A stretch of DNA of 64,000 bases from Epichloe hybrida. Taxonomy: Eukaryota; Ascomycota; Sordariomycetes; Hypocreales; Clavicipitaceae. The stretch is taken from the NCBI GenBank assembly GCA_019022495.1, contig JAFEKR010000058.1, forward strand, positions 145,281 to 209,280. Direction: 5' to 3'. Below, one piece after another: positions 20,408 through 33,797 of the stretch. Each line of letters opens with the position of its first letter. The first letter of the stretch is position 1. The position numbers and the translations under genes were made by a program. The notes under the pieces are model-generated. The model had not been told where the DNA came from, searched no databases, and saw nothing but the letters and a program-made list of their open reading frames with translations.

Positions 20408-22258
20408 TCAATGCAACTCGAACTCCTCCGTCCGGCGCCTGAACAATAGCTTGAGTTTTGGATTAATGCGCTTCGTTAGTCCGATGACCAGTGACTGGGT
20501 CTCGCTTCCAGGAGCCAGTTGCCAATCGTACTTGAGCAAGAGGTGCGACAAAACGATCTTGCTCAGGATGGCAGCAAAGAACCGTCCAGGACAAGCTTGC
20601 GTACCATGTCCAAATGCCAAGTGTTCGGGACTGGTATGGACGAGCGGGGCTTTAATGGCTTGGTCAGAATCCGACCGCATGCGCAGGAACCGGTACATAT
20701 CGTAGGTGTCCGGCGATTCATAGATTTTGGGGTCGCGCATGTGAGGAATATCAACAAAAACGCGGTCGCCCTTGTGAACATCGAGGCCGTTGGGGAGCTT
20801 CATGTCCTGCAAGGCAGCTCGATGCATACCGACTATGGAGTATGTTAGCCATTGACTCGTGATGACAATCCCCTGCCAGATATTTTCGTACGTACACACA
20901 CCGGGTGGCTTCAGCCGCAAGCACTCCTTCATGGCGCTGTCCATCAGCTTCAGGCTGTTCAAAGCAACGGTCTGGCAGCCACCCTTTTGCAGCTCCATCA
21001 CCAGCTCCTGCCGAAGCGGTGCCAAGGTCGAAGGATCACTCGCCAAGAAAACGAGCGTATTGGTAACGAGTGCAGCTGTTGTGTGTACAGCAGCCACGTT
21101 AAGAACCATTTGCAAAGCAACCGGGTCGCAAGCTAGCTCCTCGTTTTCCGAGTCAATCCAGTCCACCACGTCGTTGAATGCAGGGGGCTCTTGTCCAGCA
21201 GCACAGGCCTGGTCACGAGTGGCACGTCGAGCCTTGATCAAAGGCTCAATAAAGTCGCGGGCGGCTTGGTAATCATCTCGGGCTTGATGGACACGCGAGG
21301 AGAATCGACGAATTAATGGTCGCACAAAGGCTGGCGCCATGTTGATCATAAAAGCCGCCATAACACTGTTCACTGACCAGTCTTTCATGATCTTGAGCCA
21401 GCGCTCGTTACGACAAACTTCATCACCGTTCCAGAACAGACGAGATATCATTCGCGCAATGACATCCAAGAGGTTCTGGTGTATTGTAATTTCTTGCCAG
21501 TCTATCGACCCGTTAGTTGACGGAATGTGAAGGGGTGAGGCAGTGAGGTGAGTGCTTCTGAAAGATGTGCATGAAGTAGAATTGGACTGACCAAGACGGC
21601 GGCCCAAATTATACTCTATTGCAAAACTTGCCTCGGATGACATTGTCGCAGGTATGGTGTCTTCGGCGCAAAAAGTCAGCAATCTTGCCGCACATTGAAC
21701 GCGGGCTTGTAGTCTTGTTTCCTTACTTAAAGGTCTCGTTAGTCGCTTCTTTACCAACTTGGGCACTCTCTTGCACGGATCTGCGATTAGAGTGTAGGGT
21801 TCGAGGCCAGGCGTTTTGCCATCACCGTCAAATTCCTGCCGAGACTGTTAATAAATGTATGATGACGTTGAAAAATGAAAGCCACACACATCGGCAAAAT
21901 ACTTGGCGAAGCTCAGCCGGTCCTCATTGACGAGGAAATCTGCGTAGGATGGTGGAAGAACGATGATTTCGCGAGAGTTTGTGAGTAAACGGAAGGGTTT
22001 GCCTTTGCTCAAACATCTAGCCTTGGCCAGCTCATCGATACCGTTGAATAAGAATCGGGCTTGTTTGACAATTTTCAGCTCATACCACTTTGGTGGGTTG
22101 AGGACCGGGAAGTCGCCTCTGGAGTCCTGGCGCGTTGTTCGATAGTACAGGGCCAGCAATGCCAGCAGGACGAAGGGCAACAGACGGCCAGCTTGGAAGT
22201 CGTGCAAACGATGGTCAGCTATTGCGTCGACGAACCGAAGTGCTGATTGAATCGCCAT
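20408..22258 (-). CDS. Cytochrome P450 monooxygenase (CYP68/CYP503-like)
   Basis: Microsomal P450, 548 residues, four exons on minus: 21890-22258, 21592-21844, 20902-21501 and 20408-20832. An N-terminal membrane anchor (LLPFVLLALLALYY) is followed by a Pro-rich hinge. The K-helix ExxR is KECLRL. The heme loop is FGHGTQACPGRFF, where the usual Arg/His two residues before the Cys ligand is Gln. The I-helix reads AAVHTTAALVTN, without the acidic residue of the classic motif, as in several ent-kaurene-oxidase-like fungal P450s. Two introns (90 and 69 bp) are multiples of three without stops. The first acceptor could instead be 9 bp further on. No terpene synthase, PKS or NRPS lies nearby, so the substrate is unknown. 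Confidence 0.87.
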
Positions 22259-24670
22259 TGCGAAATATCAGAAGATGCCTGTAGCAGTTGAGTTGAAGGT
22301 TAGAAAGCCATGCTGCATGGCGGAGACAAAAGGATCGAATGAACGATGCCAAGGGCAAGAGCGGGAGGGCCGAAAGTGCAAAGTCGACCAAGGGACTTTT
22401 TAGACTCTTGGCGCACGAGGACGGGCATGGATGGACCAGACGGACTTGAGCTCGCGCAGCGGAAAAACAACTCGCAGGTTGAACAAGTGTGTATGTATGG
22501 ATAGCATGAGCGTCTGGACCATGCCGCGCTTCTGGATTTGCATGCAGTGCTACATGCCGTCCTACTCGGGACCATGTTTTTTTCTTGATTCTTTTTTCTT
22601 TTTTGAACGACCAGCAGCGCCGGTCTATTGAGAAGCAAACACATGTATGGTACGGACTATACATACTCGTCCAGTCCCCTACATATTACGTGGCAGCAGC
22701 CATCCAGATCCCAAGCAGCTGGGACGGGTTGAGGTAGGGGGGGCAGGGGGACGGAGTCCAGACAGCTGCGATGTGACGTCAAAGGAGGGTGGTGTTGTGC
22801 GTCGCGGTTGTGCAAAGGATACAACTCATGCCATTCTTACCTTATCCTGGGCCCATTTAGATGGGATTTCTTCTTCATTCGGTGCCGTGCCTGACGGCAA
22901 CACGTGTGGACCGCGTGGTGACTCGGGGATGAAACCTCGCAGACGCAGTCATGATATGATGCATCCCTCGCAGAGAAACCCCCGCGACATGGTGAGAAGA
23001 GAAAGAAAAGGGTCGGGAGGAGGGGGGGGGAGGGAGGACGAGGCTTCTAGCGTTCATTTGTCCAGCTCTCCTGTCCAGCTCTCCTGTCCAGTTCTTTGTT
23101 GAGATGAGTACATAACAACGAAGCAAGACCGCTGAGCGGCTGACCGGGGGGTGGTTCGGGTGGTCCGCCAAGTCTGCCAGCTGGCGCTCGCTGGGCCTCA
23201 GGCGCTCGCTGGGTCTCAGGCACACGCTGCGGGGCGACCAACCACAAGCCGGTGGCGGGCGCCGGGTCACCATGGCCATCTCCACGTGACGTGTTCACTC
23301 GGAGCAGGGACGAGTTTGTTGAAATTGGGCTTGGAGCACCCCAGCAGGCCCCAGCAGGCCCCAGCAAGCGCCACACCCGCCGACAAATCGTGTTCTGGTA
23401 ATAGGTAATACAGCCAAGGTCGTGCGTGTCCCGTGGGTGGCGTCGTGCTATTACCGCGTAAAGTCAATTCAAGTCGCGTCGCACTGACTTGTTACCGAGG
23501 CATCGTCGTTGTCGTTTGGTGTGCTACAAGAACGAACCAACCATCAAAACCATCAAGCTCACTCCAACAGCCATGTCCGCTGGCAGACCGACCCAACATG
23601 CAAGACGAGATGCTGCGGGCCGTTCTGACCGTTCTGACCGTTATACGATGGCCCTGAGACACGTTCTTCACAGACATGCACACCATGGAGAGACATGCAG
23701 CAATCCGTATAATCTCTTGCTTTCCGGATGAAGGAGTTATCGAATTTTGCGTCACCCGTGTAGTGGCTTGATCCCGACCATCCCCCCCCCAACCGGCTGC
23801 TATGCTGCATGCAACATCTGGTCACGTCACATCAACTAATCATTAATGTACGAGACGCATCCATCACACGATGCCGGGAAGGCGCGACTTGGCCGTCGTT
23901 GACAGGGTCTTTGAGCTTAAATATCGTTCATGCAGCTCAAATTTAACTTGCCTCGACGTTGTGCTGCATCCCCTCGAACCAAATACGCATCAACATGGGC
24001 TCAATCGCCCGCTCCCGTTGTCGCGGTCAACAAGGCACAACACCTCGACAGCGCCGGCCCCTGTATTGATTGTTTTTGTCTTGCATGGATGCGTCTCACG
24101 ACACGAACAACCCCCCCTCGCCTTGCTGTACAATCTCCTGCCTCGTCAGTCGTTGATATAAAAGCAACCTGCATCAGAAGATTGACGTCAATACTTCCAT
24201 GCGCGTCAACACCCATCATGGCTGAGGAATGTCCCAGGTAGATGGGCATACACGCACGCCTCGCTGCATCACGAGACTTTCTTGCAAAAGCGTCCAATTC
24301 AACGTGGGCCAGAGTGCGATTGCCTATGCGTTTCCTATGCGTTTCCTATGCGTTTCCCTTGGTATGTTGGTGATTGTACAACTGCACCTATGGCGAATTG
24401 AGAAGTCGGCATTTCAATCGACGCCCCCCCCCCCCCCAGAAAAATGGACCAGGAAAGTGGACAGCATATCGGGGTGCCGTCTCATTTCAAGAAGCTGTGC
24501 TCGGCCCATCGACCAGTTAGTTGCTGTCGGGCACGTCAAAGAAGCGTGGGGGTTAGAAGTAGGGATTCTTTTCCTTCATTCTGTTCTTGTAGGTACGTAT
24601 GGTATCTTGGCGACAGAGGCGAAATGGTCTGAATGGATTTTCAATAAAAGTTTCTAGCGTCAACAGTCTA

Positions 24671-24976
24671 TCACTCGTCCTTTACTGCTTGGTGACATGG
24701 TTCCACGGGATAAGCCATGTTGGCCAGTGATAGATGTAGAACTCGCCTGATGCGCTTCCCCAATCTCTCCTCCACGACAAAAAGCTGCGAGCCGAGACCT
24801 GCGACGTAGTTCATGGGTTCAGTTTCTGGGACGGCAGCTGGACCCCAGGTGACTGGCTGCTGAAATCCGCTTCTTGCACGCTTCGAGTTTGTTGGACGAT
24901 TCCGTCCCGTACGCGCAATTAGTAAGACTCGCCTGTCTGTCGTGCCAACTTCCATTGTTGCTGGCTTCCGAGCCAT
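24671..24976 (-). other. Doubtful ORF or gene relic
   Basis: A 101-codon frame with some protein-like character (EPMNYVAGLGSQLFVVEERL) and ATG at 24976. No family recognised, and no flanking exons could be joined. Could be a relic or chance. Confidence 0.15.
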
Positions 24977-25754
24977 GACCTCGGGCTTCTATCTGCCTTC
25001 AGTCTTCTGTGTCTTCTGGTATTAGGCCCTCTCTGCCTCCGATTCTGCACTCTGCACAGCCTTCCATGCGCGGTCTTCTCCTCTCTGACACCTTGTACCC
25101 GATACATCCGTGCGAACGAATTCTGGTCCTCAACCGCCATTCAGCTTCAGCAAGTTGCTGATGATTCCGCCTTGACCATACAACATCCGAACGTACGAGA
25201 TGCCTATTTCAGCTGTGCATTAACACTGACGCGTTAATAGAACTGGTTCGGGTGGCAATGAAAAGAAGGAAGCTGATCGTGTCAACTTGGGGTCCTCATA
25301 CTTGTTCCCCCCGCGAATGAAACATGTGTGCAAGCGGTGCGGAAGTACATGAACCTTTTGATCTTTACGTTCTCATCTTCGTAACTCCATTGTGTCACGG
25401 ACGTGAATAGCTACGCCGGGTAACGCGCTGGTGAATTTGGCACACCACTACAGAGCAGACAAGATCCGATCCCATCCTTGAGGGCGAGTTTCGGATATCC
25501 ATAGGGATCAAAAACATGTGAACCTGTGGCTTGCGGATATATCGCGGAAACTCAACATGAATCTAGCGCCAACTGGCTTGGATAGCATAGTTGATAGGGA
25601 TGGATGCATTGATTGTTCCACCGCATGAAAAGAACATCAGCACGAGATATGCTGGCCAGACATCCTGATGAGTAAGCTCGCGACCTCAGCCGCGGTTTAA
25701 ATCGTTTGGTTCTACACACGGCGAATAGGGGTGAGTGCCTGGACCCTTGTAGGC

Positions 25755-26252
25755 TTAGAAAAGAAATCCTTCCTTCCTTGTCCAAGGTGATTCGTCACGA
25801 ACACTGCCAGATGGTAAATGGCAAACGACTGGCTCTATTCTCGGGTAGTCGTCGTCGAACCCGATTGGCATGGAAAGAATCGCCGCATGGTCTGCTTCAG
25901 CCCTGCGAGGAGTCACACACAGATCGTGGACTAATAAGTAGTTGTCCAGAGGCATTGCGGGTCGTTGCAATGTATTGACCGTCAAACATGATGGTCCAGG
26001 AAACTCCACGATGAGCGCAGTATCCTGGAGTGGACACGTTACTTGGTTTCGAGAAAAGACCTCACTTTTGACTGCCCGAGGACTTCCCACATGCAAATTG
26101 TCTCGCGCATCTTGAACAGTAAGGTCAAAGTTGGCGCACGAAAAAGGTGGAAGAGGGAAGTATTTTTTTGGAATTACAGCAAGCCTGATGGAGAAAATTT
26201 TCAAGGTGTTGTCATACACCGCCCTGTCGAGCAAATTCGGCCAGAGCCTCAC
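25755..26252 (-). other. Doubtful ORF or gene relic
   Basis: A 165-codon open frame, the longest in this tract. It includes PGPSCLTVNTLQRPAMPLDN and MPIGFDDDYPRIEPVVCHL. I do not recognise it. No intron signals clearly extend it. Confidence 0.2.
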
Positions 26253-27242
26253 ACATACCCACTGTACATATGCGGGTAAGATCTTAGCTTTGTGGGTTTA
26301 CAGGGGGTGAATTCCAGAGCGCTACGAATTACATACATATTAGCGCCATCTGATTCCGCCTATTACTAGCCCGTACGGAGTACCCCGTGGGTTTTGAAGT
26401 AAGCGAATGTTCGCGCAATGCTCGGTACGGTGGCGGCACTGGCCGCGGCAGGGTGGCCGGTGATCGAATGCATGTCAGCGAGGGGGAACGCAGGGACAGG
26501 GACCTACCAACAAGGCGGGCTTGGGGCGGCTGAGGCCCGTTGTTACCCTCGCTCCGTCTGTCTCAACTGTCTGGACTCTCATGCCTGTCCGGGGTGGAAT
26601 ATTGAATTGCGTGATAATATTGGCTGGAGTGGGCTTTGCTACTCTTCAGCTCGCTCCGGTCCAAGCAAAGAAAAGCCATCTCGTCCCGTCCGGCAGTTCG
26701 GGAAAGCGAAAAGGGGAATCCTTGCCGGCAAACCTGCTAGTGCTGAGAAGTTGCTGAGAAGTTGCTGACTGGCCCCACTTTGTGCTCGGTACGTACCGTG
26801 TCAAGTGTGTGTTTGTTTGCCATGACGATTTTGATGACTAGTATCACGTCTTCGAACATGAGCGACCAGACACTACCGAGACGGATGAAATGGCTCCGCG
26901 CAGTGTGTTTTTATTTTTTTTATTTTTTTCAGGAGTGAGACAAGTGTGTCGATTGGAGGCAATTCGGGTTGCAAATGCAAGCCAATTTATTTTAAGTGGT
27001 GACTGGCGCTTCCGGCCAGGCCTCGACTTCCAGGTGTCCGGTCTGCACCTTCCTCGCAACTCGCACCTGCACCCCGCCGTGCTTACGAATGAAGTGAGGG
27101 TTGATATCGATTCTCGACTTCTCGACCTGCCGTAATATATTACGTGCATCACCTACATTCGTCTCGTGGATCTCCTCCACATGGGAATCCCTCCCATGCT
27201 CGGAGCGCGGAGGATGCCTCGCATCTTTTGATCCCGTCCATG

Positions 27243-27330
27243 AGCCCAGCCCAGCCCAGTCCAATCCAGCCCAGTCCAATCCAGCCCAGTCCAATCCAGC
27301 CCAGTCCAATCCAGCCCAGTCCAATCCAGC
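27243..27330. repeat. 15-bp tandem repeat upstream of homocitrate synthase
   Basis: About five copies of CCCAGTCCAATCCAG, about 300 bp before the homocitrate synthase start codon. Both strands are open through the array by periodicity (on minus, a Trp-Ala-Gly-Leu-Asp periodic peptide), which is not evidence of coding. Confidence 0.9.
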
Positions 27331-27627
27331 CTAGCTTAGCTCTTCAGCGTCCTGAGCTTTTAGCTGCATCGTAACAAGAGTCAAGCTGACGAGCAAGGTC
27401 AGGATCCAAATGCATCTACTATTCTTACTACCGCTCCACCATTTAAGACACACTTTGCCGCATCTTTCTTCTTCTTCTTGGCCAGAATCTTGGACATAGT
27501 ACTCGGCACCTCCTTCCTCTGCCACCGTTCTTATGCTTGCCTTGAGCATCGATACATCCAACTTCGCTGCCAACCTTGCCGACTGACGCACTTACACTCA
27601 TACCAGCACATCATCATCATCATCACA

Positions 27628-29667
<2,040 letters not shown>

Positions 29668-31817
29668 ATTGCAAGATGGGCGTTGTAATACGCATGCATT
29701 ATGAAAAATTTTTTTTTGCAGCCTTTTTTTCCCTTTGTGTCCCTTTTCTTCATTTAATATGAATTTGCAAAATTCTGGCAGGGTCAAAACTACAAGGAGT
29801 CATGTCTATAACACAAGGTTGTATTCACATGACGTGATAAATTTACACATTTCATGAATCAAAAACACGGCCCAGCAAGCGGCTCGTTCATAAGTCAATG
29901 GCCAACCGATGATGCTTACTACATTCTTAGCGTGCAATGCGTACTGATATCCGCGAGTTCAGCCCGTCCAGCCCGTCTATACTTCTTTGCCTAACCAAGC
30001 CCTCATACTCAGAAACGCGGTCCGTTCCCTTCAAAATGTCTCGGCCACTCGAAAGAGTATAGCCCTCCGCGGCTTGAGTCTAGCATTCGGTATCACAGGC
30101 TGGAGCGAGACTTGTACGGGAAAGACAACATTTTCACAGAATTGGTGCCAGTAGCATGTGGTAGTACAGTGGATAGAGATGTTAGTCCTCAAGCAATTGG
30201 CACGCAACGAGGGGATCTTTGCAAAGTCATTCCCGTAAGTTCACTCGAAGGGACCGATAAAGGGATCAATCCATTACATGCCTATCAACTGCCGGCTTGC
30301 TCTGGGGCAGATGTCAACTAGGATCCTGGCCGTATGAAAACCTTCCAATCTAAGCCATGCTACTAAATCAAACAATGAAGCAGAACAGGGATTTTATAAC
30401 ACTCACACCCTAGCACATGAGCCTTGATTCCACCACTGAGTGAGTGCACCGTGTGTGTAACTCTGACATAAGAGCTAGTCTTGCGAATGCTCTCAGGGCC
30501 AGACATAATCGTACAACGGCAGAGCCGAACCAGTACGGAGGCTTGATGGCAGCAGCAGTTTTTATTCTTATCTTACACGGCAATCTCGTCAGCCGCGGAC
30601 ATGGCCAAGCTCATCCATGGCTCGTGCAACAGCATCGATGTTTCCGGAATCTAACCAGCCGTGTGACCCTACGGTGAAGAAGCTTGTACAAAGGGCAGGA
30701 TTTGGACAGAGCAAGACTCGGAGTGAGGAGAGGGAGTAAAGAAGGAACAGCTGGAGAAGCTTGCTGGGTGTACATGGAGGGTCGGCGATTACGCGGCTTT
30801 CTAGGAGCGATCGAGCGATCCTGACAATTGGGGGAATCGATCGTTCTGCGACCTCCGCGATGAGCATCTCGAGATGGCTATGAGAAGACACGTACCGGCA
30901 TTGATTCGGGAGATGATACTTTCATCTGTCCTGATCTAGTGGCACAAGAAAAGCTGAACAGAAGTCAGGCCTTGTTGGCGGTCACGTCACGTCAGCCGTT
31001 GAAAAGTTGCTGACAGCTAGCGCTGTGCAACTGTTATTTCTGCTTGCAAGATTATTTATTTGTTGTCCATCAAGCTGGACCTTACTGCTGCCGGCAGCTG
31101 AAAACCTGCCTGACTTTCAAAGATGATGACCTCGAGCAGTCCTACTCCTCATTCATGCAAGTGGCATTGCACATCTACGGTCAGCTGCACGCTCTGATGT
31201 ATGCTCTCGCAGATCTGCCAAGATTGAGGGCTGGTGATGCATCGCTCCGGATGGCGCATGACTTACAACTGCACCGACTTGGATCACACCCACATATGTG
31301 CACCTCTGCTCGGACACTGGTCAAGATGACTGTACCGAGTCTTACGTAATATTCTCACCGGTGGTGACACGGGATTTCTTTTTCTTTGCAATGGTTCCCT
31401 CCCTTGGCTCACTCAATGGCTGAAGGTGATACAAGAGTAAGCTATGTAATGTAGATGACAGAATTACACCGTACCACGACAGAACCTACCGACAGTTTGT
31501 GGTATGATCAAGGTTTTTTTATCTAGAATCATGCGAACTAAAATCTGACGACTATAATATATTTTCCGACTAACCGACCTACTAGCTATCGAGTCGGGCA
31601 ACATCTCATCCCCTGTGTGAAGATCGACATACGACGAGCGAGTTTAGAGGCAATATCAACTTCATGACGCACTCGGTTGGGTTGTTGGTCGCTGTTCGCT
31701 GGCGGCTTGTGTATTTAAGGATGGTTGAGTGCCCGTTCGGTTGCCAAATCATCAAGACATCTCATCTCACCAACACTGCCTGCTCTCAATCATTTCAAGC
31801 CCATCATTGCCAACAAA
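29668..31817. other. Intergenic, no supported gene
   Basis: About 2.1 kb. A few short open frames (for example 31044-31349 plus) lack recognisable domains or splice support. A CAGTACGGAG motif lies at 30531-30540. The last 150 bp act as the promoter of the small secreted peptide gene. Confidence 0.45.
31711..31720 (+). promoter_or_regulatory. TATA-like element of the secreted-peptide gene
   Basis: GTATTTAAGG lies about 100 bp upstream of the start codon at 31818, a plausible core-promoter distance in filamentous fungi. Sequence-based inference only. Confidence 0.4.
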
Positions 31818-32119
31818 ATGAAGATTCTCAGCATCCTCGCTCTCCTTGTCGCCGCTGCGGCTGCTATCCCCGCCGAGGACAATGTGCTCGTGAGTCCGCC
31901 CCCTGACTTCCCCCTCATACCCATAGCACCGAGTCATGCGACCATATGATAATAACTAACAACCGATCGATCGATCAGGAGCGACGATGCCAGCGCAATG
32001 GTCAATACTGTGACAACGCCGCTATTCGCTGCTGTGCCGGTGTCTACTGCTGTGGCGATGGTGCCACGGGACGATGCACTGAGCCCAACGCTCGCCCACC
32101 AAACCAGATCTGTGTCTGA
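31818..32119 (+). CDS. Small secreted cysteine-rich peptide, knottin-like (70 aa)
   Basis: Unannotated two-exon gene: 31818-31889 and 31979-32119, with an 89 bp intron (GTGAGT donor, CTAAC branch-type sequence, TCAG acceptor). The product is 70 residues. Residues 1-16 form a clear signal peptide (Lys then a Leu/Val/Ala core). A short acidic pro-segment ends in a dibasic Arg26-Arg27, a likely Kex2 site directly before the first Cys. The mature part of about 43 residues has eight Cys at 28, 35, 42, 43, 48, 49, 57 and 69, that is C-x6-C-x6-CC-x4-CC-x7-C-x11-C. This is similar to inhibitor-cystine-knot spacing plus an extra pair. Function could be effector, defence peptide or toxin-like; none is shown. 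The promoter has a TATA-like box. Confidence rests on signal peptide, splice signals and Cys pattern agreeing. Confidence 0.78.
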
Positions 32120-32615
32120 GCACGCACCGAGCGCCTGTGAATCCAATTCCTTCTGGTCGCACGCTTTGGGGCTCAGAAATTCGGGAACGTGCTGGGCTGC
32201 AAGGAGATGGATACGCTTGAGAACGGTCGGTCATTCGTTTTCACGCCTTTGTTGTCGCGTTCTGATTCCTGAACATGGGATTTGGACCACTAGCTTAGCT
32301 AGGAAATACATACATTCTTTTGAAAGCACATTTGTACTCTTCAAACCCATGGACGGACTTTCGTTGGTTGGTGGTACATTGAGTTGTGGGCTGCCATAAG
32401 CGGGTCTATCCGTCTCCACATTTGACGTGCCAGGGGGGGGTCCGGTCCAACCGCAACGTCATCTCTATGTATGTAAGCTGGCGACAACGACAAAGCCAAG
32501 CCAGGCACCACGCAACATCAACATTTTCCATCTCTCAACGCCAGCATCGCCACGCACTCCCTGCCCGCCAACACATGAAGCAACCCTCATAGCCCGCCCT
32601 GCCACTCCCGAAAGG
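32120..32615. other. Region between the secreted-peptide gene and TLG1
   Basis: About 500 bp holding the peptide-gene 3' UTR and TLG1 promoter. No repeat or further ORF of note. Confidence 0.4.
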
Positions 32616-33428
32616 ATGATGTCCTCCACCAACGAGGAGGACCCCTTCCTCCAAGTCCAGCAGTACGACTTCTCCCCCCCCCCCTTCCCACCTCGCTTCG
32701 CCCAAAAAATCCAAACTAACACGCCCTCCCCAAGAGACGTCCTCGCCCAGCTATCGTCCACCCGCCCCCTCTTCGCCTCGTACCTCCGCATCCGCTCCCT
32801 CTCCACGACCCCGTCCTCCCCGGAACTCGCCTCCGCCCGAACCGACCTCGAGTCCGCGCTGGCCTCTCTCGCCGAAGACCTCTCCGACCTAGTCGCCTCC
32901 GTGCAGGCCATCGAGTCCAACCCCTCCCAGTATGGCATCTCCACCGACGAAGTCGCCCGCCGAAGACGCCTCGTCCAGGAAGTCGGCGGCGAGATCGAGG
33001 ACATGCGCGAGGAACTCACCACGAAACTGGGGGGCAGCACCGCACCCGCACCCGCACCCGCAGGCCGTCTTCCTGATCCCGACTCCTTTGCCGTCGGCGG
33101 AGAGGCGGACGCGGACGCGTACGCCGAGTTCGAACAGCAGCAGCAGGTGGAGATGATGCGCGAGCAAGACGAGCACCTCGACGGCGTGTTTCAGACGGTG
33201 GGCAGTCTGAGACGGCAGGCGGATGATATGGGGAGGGAGCTGGAGGAGCAGGGGGAGATGCTGGACGGGGTGGACGAGACGGTGGACAGGGTCGGCGGCA
33301 GGCTGCAGAGCGGGATGCAGAAACTGCAGTTCGTCATGAGGAAGAATGAGGATCGCTGGAGTAGTTTCTGCATTGGGGTGTTGATCTTTGTCCTCATTCT
33401 GTTGTTGTTCTTGTTGTTGAGTTTGTAG
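32616..33428 (+). CDS. TLG1: Tlg1/syntaxin-6-type Qc-SNARE
   Basis: Single-exon gene, 270 residues, for a tail-anchored SNARE of endosome-to-late-Golgi traffic. The N-terminal part (about 30-125) resembles the syntaxin-6 N-terminal helical bundle (DLESALASLAEDLSDLVASVQAIE). A variable Ala/Pro linker (repeated CACCCG codons) follows. The SNARE motif starts near residue 175 (MREQDEHLDGVFQTVGSLRRQADDM shortened here) with its zero-layer Gln region, and is followed by a C-terminal membrane anchor (FCIGVLIFVLILLLFLLLSL). The ATG at 32616 is followed immediately by a second ATG. The frame stays open upstream but without another ATG-supported conserved segment. Confidence 0.88.
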   Translation: MMSSTNEEDPFLQVQQYDFSPPPFPPRFAQKIQTNTPSPRDVLAQLSSTRPLFASYLRIRSLSTTPSSPELASARTDLESALASLAEDLSDLVASVQAIESNPSQYGISTDEVARRRRLVQEVGGEIEDMREELTTKLGGSTAPAPAPAGRLPDPDSFAVGGEADADAYAEFEQQQQVEMMREQDEHLDGVFQTVGSLRRQADDMGRELEEQGEMLDGVDETVDRVGGRLQSGMQKLQFVMRKNEDRWSSFCIGVLIFVLILLLFLLLSL

Positions 33429-33797
33429 GAGCGTGGATGGGGGCCGGGAAACCTGCGGATGTGGGTCTTTTTGGGGGAGGTTTTCAGCATAGCGAGGATT
33501 TTTCTTATATAGGTTTGTCTTTGTTTTTGGCCTTGGCAGTAGTCACACTCTTGTGACGCAGATTTTTCCATCGCGGTGAGAACAGATGGGGGTTGTGACG
33601 GACGGAACGGTCGGTCTGGGCCCCAGATGAGAGATAACGCGTTGCTGCTTATTTTCTCTTGTCCTATGGTATACGTACATCCCAGATTCCCGTGGCCTTT
33701 TGAGGTTTTCGTGGGTTCAAATCCCGCCCCCTCCCCCAAGATTATGTACATGATGGAACAACTTCATCCATCGCTATGACAATGCCAGCTCTCCGTC
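33429..33797. other. Convergent 3' region TLG1/GLE1
   Basis: About 370 bp between convergent stop codons. It includes a tRNA T-arm-like stretch GTGGGTTCAAATCCCGC near 33708-33724 without the rest of a tRNA (see rejected items). Confidence 0.4.

Larger units (their letters stand above)
22259..27627. other. Five-kilobase gene-poor tract
   Basis: No recognisable gene between the P450 start and homocitrate synthase. It includes the P450 promoter, homopolymer G and C runs (23021, 24423), three TATGCGTTTCC units (24326-24358), CAGGCCCCAGCAGGCCCCAGCA at 23342, and motif CCGTACGGAGTACC at 26371-26384. Two minus-strand open frames (24671-24976, 25755-26252) are described separately as doubtful. Base composition looks mixed rather than strongly AT-biased, so heavy RIP is not evident by eye. 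Confidence 0.5.

Noticed and set aside
20408..22258. Secondary-metabolite gene cluster around the P450
   Set aside because: No backbone synthase, transporter or regulator is visible within the window near it.
26992..27324. Trp-Ala-Gly-Leu-Asp repeat ORF on minus
   Set aside because: A consequence of the 15-bp tandem repeat, whose length is a multiple of three; no start context or conserved flanks.
33700..33740. tRNA-like T-arm GTGGGTTCAAATCCCGC
   Set aside because: The B-box resembles a tRNA, but no matching acceptor 5' strand, D-arm or anticodon arm is present within normal distance upstream.
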